5,472 bases of DNA from an uncultured Prevotellaceae bacterium (GTDB lineage: Bacteria; Bacteroidota; Bacteroidia; Bacteroidales; Bacteroidaceae): assembly GCA_946644025.1 (NCBI GenBank), contig CAMPCG010000212.1, positions 1-5,472 of the forward strand. Reading direction: 5' to 3'. The notes under the pieces were generated by a model. It worked only from the letters and a program-made list of their open reading frames with translations. It made no database searches and was not told the DNA's origin. Below, piece after piece: positions 1 to 5,287 of the stretch. Each line of letters begins with the position of its first letter. Position 1 is the stretch's first letter. The translations under genes were made by a program, and so were the position numbers.

Positions 1-266
1 TCAGCCACATACGTGGCAGCAGCCTCGTTAGCTCCCTTGAAGATGTAGAGTGTAGCATTCTTAACAGCATACTCAGAAGCCACACCATCATCAAAGTCCT
101 CGTTTGCACGAGTAGAATTCATAGCGCTGGGCATCTGGATTGACACGCCAACAAAAGCGCCATCGCCGAAATCAGGACCTTGTGCGATAGTCACATCGTC
201 CTTGTCGGAACATGCACCGAACAGCATTCCGGCTGCTGCGAGTGCGAGAAAACTAAATTTTTTCAT
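1..266 (-). CDS. FimA/Mfa1-like fimbrillin lipoprotein, N-terminal part (cut by window edge)
   Basis: Only the first 88 residues are inside the window; the gene continues past base 1. Seen: a basic start (MKKFSF), a hydrophobic stretch and a lipobox LFGAC with the lipidation cysteine at residue 19, so it should be exported and lipidated. After a short acidic linker comes a candidate first beta-strand (about residues 37-46), then STRANEDFDDG, and then SEYAVKNATLYIFKG (about 65-78). That pattern is typical of the N-terminal domain of Bacteroidales FimA/Mfa1-type pilins (known family features). In Porphyromonas such precursors are lipidated, surface-exposed, and cut after an Arg to allow polymerisation by strand exchange; R53 is a candidate equivalent (inference). 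It lies downstream of DUF3575 and DUF3868 genes, the usual neighbours of such pilins. Major versus minor pilin cannot be decided from this fragment. The start is the ATG directly before MKK, preceded by an A/T-rich leader. Confidence 0.82.
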   Translation of the reverse strand, partial: MKKFSFLALAAAGMLFGACSDKDDVTIAQGPDFGDGAFVGVSIQMPSAMNSTRANEDFDDGVASEYAVKNATLYIFKGANEAAATYVA

Positions 267-446
267 AACTTAAAAATTTTTGAGTTAATAAAAGAGTGAA
301 TAATAAATTTGTTGTTTGTTATAAAATTGTTTCTAACGTTTAATTAGAGTCAGTTATCTAATGGCATCAATTAGTGTCAGCTATCTAATGGCTCCCCCCC
401 GGCAGGGATTATGAAATCGCGTCGCGGGGAGAGTGACGTGGTGACG
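267..446 (-). promoter_or_regulatory. 180-bp leader between the OmpA-like gene and the pilin gene
   Basis: This non-coding gap is longer than most in the locus. The 75 bases next to the pilin start are strongly A/T-rich. Further upstream lie two 24-bp direct repeats (342-365 and 369-392), a run of seven C (394-400 on the plus strand) and a stem-loop at the end of the preceding gene. I searched the minus strand for the Bacteroidetes -7 element TAnnTTTG and found no exact match here. The pilin may therefore be read through from the upstream genes, or be driven by a non-canonical or regulator-dependent promoter. A regulatory role is inferred only from length and structure. Confidence 0.4.
342..392. 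repeat. 24-bp imperfect direct repeat, two copies, in pilin leader
   Basis: Copies at 342-365 and 369-392 differ at 2 of 24 positions (A/T at position 7, T/C at position 13) and are separated by three bases, giving a 27-bp period. Each copy ends in the shared string TATCTAATGGC. The repeat lies about 75-125 bases upstream of the pilin start on its coding strand. The spacing resembles tandem binding sites for a regulator, but no known operator is recognised. Confidence 0.75.
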
Positions 447-450
447 TCAC
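433..450 (-). other. Stem-loop overlapping the stop codon of the DUF3868/OmpA-like gene
   Basis: The 7-bp arms GTGACGT (433-439) and ACGTCAC (444-450) are perfectly complementary with a 4-base loop. The TGA stop codon of the upstream gene (447-449, read on the minus strand) sits inside the stem. There is no T-run after it on the transcribed strand, so it does not look like a classical intrinsic terminator. It could act as an mRNA end-protecting or attenuating hairpin between the anchor gene and the pilin gene (inference). Confidence 0.5.
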
Positions 451-1943
451 TTTGTGAGCAGTCGTATGGCCTCGCGGTTCTTCGAGACGTTGAGTCCTTT
501 CTGCTCTGCCTTCTTCAGGAGCGCCTCTGCCTTGTCGTACTGCTGCTTGATGATGGCAACGGAAGCGCGTGCGTAGTTGGCCTCTGCCGAGTCACCGGCC
601 CGCTCGAGGAGCGTCTCAGCCTTGAGCACGTCGTGCTGGCGGATAGCCACGTTGGCCAGGTTGAGGTTAGCCACAGGGTCGTCGGGGTAGATATTGACCG
701 TCTGCTGCAGCACCCTGTTATAGTCGTCGCTTCCCGGCTCCATTGTGTGAGCCACGTCCCAGAGTTCGCGTACGGACAGCTGGTAGGGACGGCGCTTGTA
801 GATTTCCTTTGCCTGTTCGAGGGTAAAGTCGCTGAAGTTGAACGAGATATCGTAGTCCGAGCGGCGCAGTCCGGGATAGACAGTCTGGAGAAGGTAGCGA
901 TATTCTGCGGGGTATGCCGAGCGTATGGCGTGCTCGTCGCGGTCGGCCTGTGTGGTGACGTTCTTGTCGAGGTCAGAGAGCACCTTGTCAATCTTGGCAA
1001 GAATCTCCGTGCGATGGGGCAGCGTCTGTGCGTCCATCTTTGCCACGGCCTCGCGCAGTCCTATCCAGTTCTCGGGCGTAGCCTCTGCAGGAGCGAAGAC
1101 GTTGGCGGGCAGCTTATAGAGGCTGCGCACGTAGTCGGTGAGCGACTTGGCGCGGTTCTCAGCCAGCATCTTGTTGTGGGTATAGGGGCTCTCGGGCGAT
1201 GCCCATCCATGAATCTTCACCTCACGCACAGAGACGTTGGGGTCGGCCACCATGACGTCGAGCGTATCGGTAATCTTGCGCAGCTCGCTGCGGTTGTTCA
1301 TGTAGTCGGGCTTTACCTCCCACTTATCCACGACGAAGGTGATGTATGCCGAGCCGTGGAGGTTGCGCTCCTTCTTTGCGGGAGCGGGCACCACATCGGC
1401 GAGGTCTATGAGATCGTAGGGATCGGGAGGAGTAGGCGGTGTGAGCGTGGCAAGGAATGCCTTCTCGTTCTTCAGCGTGTCGCCACATCCGCAGAGGTCG
1501 CAGTCCACGTAGACGTCGGCCTGGTCGAACCAGGGCTGGTTCTCAGCTCCGTCGTTGTAGTGGTATGTCTGTGGCTCGTCCTTGGTGCGTCGCACGTTCT
1601 CGCAGTTGTCGGCATAGAGCGGGTCGATGCCGTCGCGCTCGAAGACGATGTTCTGTCGGCGTCCGCTGACGATGAGTGTCTTCAGCCGCTGCTCATGCAG
1701 TCCGTCGGCTGTCCGTATGACGGGTGTGAAGGCACGGTAACGGTTGGAGGGCACATCGAGGCTGTCGAGGATGAAGTCCATGGCCACGAGTGTGCGCTGG
1801 TCAGTTCGCGCCACTTGCAGGTTCTGCACGGTGACCTGCGTGTCGGTGCCTTTCTTCGCTCCGGTGAGGTGGATGGAAGAGGGCTGTGCGGCAAGCGCGG
1901 TCGTAAAGAACAGTAATGATATGACTAATGAGCTTTTCATCAT
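447..1943 (-). CDS. DUF3868 / OmpA-like / TPR fimbria-associated protein
   Basis: A 498-residue exported protein. Seen in order: a signal peptide (about residues 1-19, ending ALAAQ); a DUF3868-type beta-rich region (about 35-160) with VTVQNLQV, LDVPSNRYRAFTPVI and a cysteine cluster CDLCGC (C148, C151, C153); a Pro-rich linker (169-190); an OmpA-like segment (about 198-280) with ITFVVDKWEVKPDY and GWASPES...N..LAENRAKSL; a charged helical middle; and TPR-like helices (about 405-490, for example AEANYARASVAIIKQQYDKA). The OmpA loop reads ASPES where classical peptidoglycan binders have TDxxG, so the usual Asp is missing although the helix Arg (R264) remains. DUF3868 proteins occur beside Bacteroidales fimbrillin loci (known). 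I infer a periplasmic or outer-membrane partner of the pilin. It follows the DUF3575 gene by 80 bases and precedes the pilin by 180. Start is MM at 1943 or 1940; the choice does not affect the mature protein. Confidence 0.8.
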   Translation of the reverse strand: MMKSSLVISLLFFTTALAAQPSSIHLTGAKKGTDTQVTVQNLQVARTDQRTLVAMDFILDSLDVPSNRYRAFTPVIRTADGLHEQRLKTLIVSGRRQNIVFERDGIDPLYADNCENVRRTKDEPQTYHYNDGAENQPWFDQADVYVDCDLCGCGDTLKNEKAFLATLTPPTPPDPYDLIDLADVVPAPAKKERNLHGSAYITFVVDKWEVKPDYMNNRSELRKITDTLDVMVADPNVSVREVKIHGWASPESPYTHNKMLAENRAKSLTDYVRSLYKLPANVFAPAEATPENWIGLREAVAKMDAQTLPHRTEILAKIDKVLSDLDKNVTTQADRDEHAIRSAYPAEYRYLLQTVYPGLRRSDYDISFNFSDFTLEQAKEIYKRRPYQLSVRELWDVAHTMEPGSDDYNRVLQQTVNIYPDDPVANLNLANVAIRQHDVLKAETLLERAGDSAEANYARASVAIIKQQYDKAEALLKKAEQKGLNVSKNREAIRLLTK

Positions 1944-1950
1944 TATGGTG

Positions 1951-2023
1951 GAGATGGGGTTAATGGGCTTTATGGGGTTGATGGGTTGAGTGGGGTTTTG
2001 TGGGGTTGGTGGGTGCGGGTGGG
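1951..2023. repeat. G-rich degenerate repeat (TGGGGTTNA-like) in intergenic gap
   Basis: Nearly the whole gap between the DUF3575 and DUF3868 genes is a degenerate repeat of TGGGGTT/ATGGG-type units on the plus strand. At least eight G-runs of three or four fall at 1956-1959, 1965-1967, 1974-1977, 1983-1985, 1992-1995, 2002-2005, 2011-2013, 2017-2019 and 2021-2023. Several consecutive runs are spaced by 5-6 bases, which fits the G-quadruplex consensus on the template strand. The transcript would be C-rich here (ACCCCAT-type units). No gene or promoter is seen in it. Confidence 0.7.
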
Positions 2024-2611
2024 TCAGAACATATATAATAATGAGAGGGCGAGCTTCGTAGGACCGATGTAGATTTTGTGTCCGTCATCGATCTTGCTTC
2101 CGCAAGCTCCACACTTATATTTGTCGTACTCGATGTAGGCAGCACCTACGCCGATGGCTCCCTCGAAGTTCCAGTGACGGGAGAGCACCCACTGGTAGCC
2201 GTAGCTGACGCCACCTCCGACGTACCATCCCTCGAAGCGGTGGTCGCGCAGTTCCTTCCACCATCCGAAGGGCATCTTGATGTTGGCAGCATTATACTGT
2301 CCTCCGAAGGCGTGTATGCCCAGGAAGGAACCATTGAAGCGGTGGCAGAACCAGTGGCGCCACTCAGGATTTACGACCCAGTGCTTGAGGTATTTCTGGT
2401 CGTCGCCATGATTGAACTTCCACGGATGGAGTCCGTAGAACACCTGGAAGGTATGCTTTTTGTCCACGCCAATCTCCATACCGATGTTGGGGGTTAGCGC
2501 AGCATCGTAGAGCAGATTGGTTTTTAAAGCAACTTGCTGTGCATAGCTGCCGAGGTATCCAAAACCTAACATGACGATTAAAACAATCGTCGACCGGATT
2601 CTTAAGCTCAT
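2024..2611 (-). CDS. DUF3575 family outer-membrane-type protein
   Basis: A 195-residue protein with a clear signal peptide (about residues 1-24; hydrophobic core IVLIVMLGFGYLG, likely cleavage after SYA). The mature part opens with QQVALKTNLLYDAALTPNIGMEIG, a hallmark of the DUF3575 family, and continues with alternating aromatic and glycine-rich strands (FQVFYGLHPWKF, EWRHWFCHRF, GWYVGGGVSYGYQW, IGVGAAYIEYDKY). It ends in LALSLLYMF; the terminal Phe is typical of outer-membrane beta-barrels. A CGACG pair of cysteines lies near the C-terminus. DUF3575 proteins are common in Bacteroidales next to fimbrillin and DUF3868 genes (known); their biochemical role is not established. An outer-membrane role in pilus anchoring or assembly is inferred from position. 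It is the first gene of the apparent DUF3575-DUF3868-pilin unit and starts 54 bases after the DUF2795 gene ends. Confidence 0.8.
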   Translation of the reverse strand: MSLRIRSTIVLIVMLGFGYLGSYAQQVALKTNLLYDAALTPNIGMEIGVDKKHTFQVFYGLHPWKFNHGDDQKYLKHWVVNPEWRHWFCHRFNGSFLGIHAFGGQYNAANIKMPFGWWKELRDHRFEGWYVGGGVSYGYQWVLSRHWNFEGAIGVGAAYIEYDKYKCGACGSKIDDGHKIYIGPTKLALSLLYMF

Positions 2612-2665
2612 ATAATAAAGTATATAGTTGATTAATGAAGTTTCAGCTCTCTTGCCTTGGCCGTT

Positions 2666-2887
2666 CTAATATTCGTCTTCGTTGAATAGGAAGTCTTCTT
2701 TAGTTGGGTAATCTGGCCAGATGTCTTCGATGCTCTCGTAGACATCGCCTTCGTCTTCTATCTCCTGAAGGTTCTCAAGCACCTCGAGCGGTGCTCCTGA
2801 GCGGATGGCATAGTCAATTAGTTCTTCCTTGGTTGCTGGCCAGGGTGCATCTTCCAGTTTAGATGCTAGTTCAAGTGTCCAATACAT
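2666..2887 (-). CDS. Small acidic DUF2795 family protein
   Basis: A 73-residue cytosolic protein with no signal peptide or membrane segment. The centre, PWPATKEELIDYAIRSGAP (about residues 15-33) followed by EVLENLQEIEDEG, matches the DUF2795 pattern of a short helical domain in which a Pro-ATKEEL turn leads into YAxxxGAP and EVLExL. The remainder is very rich in Asp and Glu and ends DFLFNEDEY. Closely similar full-length proteins beginning MYWTLELASKLEDAPWPATK are, from memory, widespread in Bacteroides and Prevotella. The function is unknown. It has its own upstream promoter-like sequence (2946-2975), so it is probably not just the tail of the cobalamin gene's transcript. Whether it shares a transcript with the downstream DUF3575 gene (54-base gap, no terminator seen) is open. 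Confidence 0.85.
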   Translation of the reverse strand: MYWTLELASKLEDAPWPATKEELIDYAIRSGAPLEVLENLQEIEDEGDVYESIEDIWPDYPTKEDFLFNEDEY

Positions 2888-2945
2888 ATTATTAAATAAT
2901 GATTAGAAGGCACGTTGTGTTTTATGATATTTTTGTAATTTGCTG

Positions 2946-2975
2946 CAAAGTTAATACTTTTTTTTTAATTGTCAA
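2946..2975 (-). promoter_or_regulatory. Bacteroidetes-type promoter (-33 TTG / -7 TAACTTTG) for the DUF2795 gene
   Basis: On the minus strand a TTG (2973-2975) is followed after 19 bases by TAACTTTG (2946-2953), an exact match to the Bacteroidetes -7 consensus TAnnTTTG with the usual spacing. The spacer is A-rich, with a nine-A tract. The expected transcription start is near 2937-2940, giving a leader of about 50 bases before the ATG at 2887. The -33 element overlaps the stop codon of the upstream adenosyltransferase gene. A perfect AT palindrome (ATTATT-A-AATAAT, 2888-2900) lies directly before the start codon. Confidence 0.65.
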
Positions 2976-3565
2976 GTGTTTTTCCAAAAAATTTCGCTTT
3001 TACGTGCGTTAAAATTTATTATCATCGTTAATATATACAAAAAATCGCTCAAACGATTGATGTAAGTCATTATTTCGGTTCCAACGGTTGCGCAATTTGC
3101 AAGCTTTGTGACGCATCTTTCCGCCCTTCGGCACACCGTGCGGCAGACGTGAGCCTGCGCAGCGATGACCGTTCCTCCCGGGAGGATGAATCCGTGCTGT
3201 TCGGGGAGCTGCTGCCTCATGGAGTCGATGGCCTTCTCGAGCCTTTCGGTGGCCCCTTCTGGCAGGTGGGCCGAGGGGTAGAGGGGTGTCTGGCTCTGGT
3301 CGGTGGCCAGGTGGGTGCAGACGTTGAAGAGGGTGTTCTGAATGTCGATGACCTCTACGCGGAGAGCCAGGAGGGCAGCGGCTTCGGGAGAGCCAGTGGC
3401 GGCATGTTCGGCCATCATTGCGGCGAGGAGGCCCAGGTGGGCACTGAGCTCGTCGACGGTTCCGTAGGCCTCGATGCGGATGTCGGCCTTACTGATACGA
3501 ACGCCTCCTACGAGGTCGGTCATGCCGGAGTCGCCCCGGCGGGTGTAGATTCTTGTGATTTTCAT
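2972..3565 (-). CDS. pduO: ATP:cob(I)alamin adenosyltransferase, PduO type
   Basis: A 197-residue cytosolic enzyme that transfers the 5'-deoxyadenosyl group of ATP to cob(I)alamin to make adenosylcobalamin, the cofactor of enzymes such as methylmalonyl-CoA mutase. Seen: the N-terminal ATP-binding motif TRRGDSGMTDL (about residues 8-18), RIEAYGTVDELSAHLG (30-45), FILPGG (126-131), the signature CRTVCRRAERCV (141-152) and the C-terminal helix YINRLSDFLYILT (168-180). All are hallmarks of the PduO family, and the length is normal for a single-domain member. The ATG at 3565 gives the typical MKITRIYTRRGDSG start. No cobalamin riboswitch is visible upstream; instead the start codon lies about 10 bases from a 52-bp palindromic repeat array. 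The last residues, KSEIFWKNT, are A/T-rich in sequence and the stop overlaps the next promoter. Many annotations call this family cobO or pduO; the fold-type assignment is firm, the symbol less so. Confidence 0.93.
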   Translation of the reverse strand: MKITRIYTRRGDSGMTDLVGGVRISKADIRIEAYGTVDELSAHLGLLAAMMAEHAATGSPEAAALLALRVEVIDIQNTLFNVCTHLATDQSQTPLYPSAHLPEGATERLEKAIDSMRQQLPEQHGFILPGGTVIAAQAHVCRTVCRRAERCVTKLANCATVGTEIMTYINRLSDFLYILTMIINFNARKSEIFWKNT

Positions 3566-3575
3566 TGGGGGTGGG

Positions 3576-3821
3576 ACTGCGACGGTGTCGCAGTGTACGG
3601 GACAGAGGGTTAGAGGATTTGTGGGGGACTGCGACGGTGTCGCAGTGTACGGGACAGAGGGTTAGAGGATTTTTGGGGGACTGCGACGGTGTCGCAGTGT
3701 ACGGGACAGAGGGTTAGAGGATTTGTGGGGGACTGCGACGGTGTCGCAGTGTACGGGACAGGGGGTTAGAGGATTTGAGGGGGACTGCGACGGTGTCGCA
3801 GTGTACTGGACAGAGGGTTAG
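3576..3821. repeat. Tandem array of five 52-bp units, each with a perfect palindrome
   Basis: The palindrome CTGCGACGGTGTCGCAG recurs at 3577-3593, 3629-3645, 3681-3697, 3733-3749 and 3785-3801, exactly 52 bases apart each time. Including the flanking A and T, each forms an 8-bp stem with a GGT loop. Units continue with a TGTACGGGACAGAGGG-like part and end in a G-run. Variation is slight: one base in unit 2, two in unit 4, and one in unit 5 before it ends at 3821. The array fills the space between the methyltransferase-like gene and the PduO gene, and its last unit contains the stop codon of the former. There are no unique spacers, so it is not a CRISPR array. It resembles REP-type extragenic palindromes; the function is unknown. 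Confidence 0.95.
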
Positions 3822-4354
3822 AAATTGACGATGTAGTTGTGGGGGGAGCGCGAGCGGTCGAAGAAGACGATGCCGCAGTAGTAGAGGTCGAAGGTGACGG
3901 TGGTGAGGGGGTGGTGCTGTATGCAGTGCCAAAGTTCAGTCTGCTGGTAGATGTTCTCGAAGACCACGACGGAGTGCTCGTCGCACCAGCTGAAGAGCTG
4001 TTGATACTCCGACTGGATAGGCACGATGGCCAGCTCCACCTTGGGATGCTCGCCCAGGGGTGCGTCTTTGGGCGGTATCAGGGCTTTGGGACAGGCAGTG
4101 TGCAGATATTCCCCTGCTTGAACCATATCGATGATTTGCCTGGGCTGCAAGTAGTTGGCGATTCGGAAGTAGAGCTTGCCCAGCTTCCTGTGCTGCCAGT
4201 TGTCGTCGGCTCCCATGGTGTCGTATGCATAGTAGGGCCAGTGCTCGTTGACAACATAGCGCACGAAACGGTAGTCGGTGGGCGACTGTATGCCGAAGCC
4301 TCTACAGTGGCCCACACGACGTAACCATATCCATGCGATCTTCAGGATGTTCAT
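3818..4354 (-). CDS. Methyltransferase-like conserved protein with degenerate cofactor region
   Basis: 178 residues from the ATG at 4354. A longer reading from 4420 would add 22 residues (MRLLRPSRALCC...) that look non-coding and overlap the upstream gene, so the internal start before NILKIAWIW is preferred. The N-terminus, RVGHCRGFGIQSPTDYRFVRYVVNEHWPYYAY (about residues 13-44), and the C-terminus, TVTFDLYYCGIVFFDRSRSPHNYIVNF, match, from memory, a Bacteroidales family related to class I SAM-dependent methyltransferases; the C-terminal piece resembles their last strands. Where the glycine-rich SAM loop (DxGxGxG) is expected, the sequence reads IIDMVQAGEYLHTACPKA (about 74-91), with no such motif, and the protein is shorter than typical members of this type. 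It may be catalytically inactive or diverged (inference). It starts 43 bases after the OmpA lipoprotein gene, so the two are probably co-transcribed. The TAA stop lies within the repeat array. Confidence 0.6.
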   Translation of the reverse strand: MNILKIAWIWLRRVGHCRGFGIQSPTDYRFVRYVVNEHWPYYAYDTMGADDNWQHRKLGKLYFRIANYLQPRQIIDMVQAGEYLHTACPKALIPPKDAPLGEHPKVELAIVPIQSEYQQLFSWCDEHSVVVFENIYQQTELWHCIQHHPLTTVTFDLYYCGIVFFDRSRSPHNYIVNF

Positions 4355-4397
4355 TTCTACAGAAACAGACAAGCCAGAATCCCTACAGCAGAGGGCC

Positions 4398-5252
4398 CTA
4401 CTTGGCCTCAGGAGCCTCACCGATGAGCTCCATGAACTCGTCGAGCTTCGGCGTGATGATAATCTGCGTACGGCGGTTGCGCATACGTCCCAGTTCGGTG
4501 TCGTTAGCCTCCAGGGGGTTGTACTCTCCCCTACCCCCAGCGGTGAGGCGCTTGGGGTCTACGCCATACTTGTTCTGCAGCTCCATGACAACGCTGGCTG
4601 CGCGCAGACAGGAGAGGTCCCAGTTGTTGCGTATGTTCTCGCGCGAGATGGGCACGTTGTCGGTGTTACCCTCGATGAGCACGTCGTAGTCCTTGTAGTC
4701 CTTGATGATCTTTGCAATCTTCGACAGCGTCACCGAGGCACGGTCGAGAATCTTATAGGAGCCGCTCTCATAGAGCATGTTGTCGGCCAGAGAGATGTAG
4801 ACCACGCCCTTGAGCACCTGCACGTCGACCTCCTTCAGCTCCTCCTTGGAGAGCGAGCGAGTGAGGTTGTTGGTGAGGACGAGGTTGAGGGAGTCGCTCT
4901 TTGACTTCACCTCGACGAGGTGGCGTATGTACTGGTTGGACTCGTTGATCTGGTCTACGAGCTTCTCGATGGAGACATTGTTCTGCGAGGCGTTGGCAAG
5001 GCTCTTGTCGAGCGACTTCTGCATGTCGTCGTACTTCTTCTCCTGTGCCTTGATGAGCTGCTGCTGGCCGGCTATCTGCTGTTCGAGGCTTGCTATGCGG
5101 GCGTTCTTTCCAGCCAGGTCTTCCTTGGTGGACTGCAGGGTCTCGGCCAATGTGCGGTTCTCTGTGCGGCACTCGGCCAGTTCCTTCTTGCTGGCGCAAC
5201 CCGTGAGGAGCACGGCAGCGCCAAGGGCTAATATGAATGACTTCTTTTTCAT
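4398..5252 (-). CDS. OmpA-family peptidoglycan-binding lipoprotein
   Basis: A 284-residue protein. Seen: a lipoprotein signal peptide with lipobox LLTGC (cysteine 19) and a long coiled-coil-like region (about residues 22-115, rich in Lys, Glu and Gln, for example SLEQQIAGQQQLIKAQEKK). A C-terminal OmpA/MotB-type domain (about 148-268) contains GNTDNVPI, NNWDLSCLRAASVV, LTAGGRGEYNP and MRNRRTQIII. The residues that bind diaminopimelate in this family, Asp in TDN (D198) and Arg in the following helix (R217), are both present, so peptidoglycan binding is expected. The model is an outer-membrane lipoprotein reaching the cell wall through its coiled coil. The start MKKKSF gives a standard signal peptide. 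It is the first gene of an apparent unit with the methyltransferase-like gene; a palindromic repeat array lies 35 bases upstream. The exact subfamily is not assigned. Confidence 0.9.
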   Translation of the reverse strand: MKKKSFILALGAAVLLTGCASKKELAECRTENRTLAETLQSTKEDLAGKNARIASLEQQIAGQQQLIKAQEKKYDDMQKSLDKSLANASQNNVSIEKLVDQINESNQYIRHLVEVKSKSDSLNLVLTNNLTRSLSKEELKEVDVQVLKGVVYISLADNMLYESGSYKILDRASVTLSKIAKIIKDYKDYDVLIEGNTDNVPISRENIRNNWDLSCLRAASVVMELQNKYGVDPKRLTAGGRGEYNPLEANDTELGRMRNRRTQIIITPKLDEFMELIGEAPEAK

Positions 5253-5287
5253 GATGGTGTTTTTTTAAAAAGTTCTTAGTAAGGGGG

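Noticed and set aside
411..1916. A 501-codon open frame on the plus strand
   Set aside because: It is exactly antisense to the DUF3868/OmpA-like gene. Its product is Val/Leu/His/Arg-rich with no domain, and it lacks a sensible start context. The minus-strand reading has a signal peptide and recognisable domains. The open frame is a by-product of the codon usage on the other strand.
3149..3613. Plus-strand open frame across the PduO gene
   Set aside because: It is antisense to a clearly recognised enzyme, has no family resemblance, and runs into the repeat array.
3566..3700. Cobalamin riboswitch upstream of the adenosyltransferase gene
   Set aside because: The upstream region is entirely repeat array, and no B12-box-like sequence or leader structure other than the palindromes is present.
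3577..3801. Intrinsic terminators formed by the palindromes
   Set aside because: The stems are GC-rich, but the strand in the direction of transcription is followed by a C-rich segment rather than a T-run, so they do not fit the standard terminator form.
3576..3821. CRISPR array
   Set aside because: The whole 52-bp unit is repeated almost unchanged, so there are no unique spacers, and no cas genes are present.
3714..3932. Minus-strand open frame with a Pro/Arg/His-rich repeated peptide (TLCPVHCDTVAVPL-type)
   Set aside because: It arises from translating the palindromic array, and 52 is not a multiple of three, so the frame shifts with every unit. It also overlaps the methyltransferase-like gene.
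4355..4420. Longer start (ATG at 4420) for the methyltransferase-like gene
   Set aside because: The extra 22 residues are not family-like and would overlap the OmpA gene by 23 bases. The ATG at 4354 gives a clean start and a 43-base gap.
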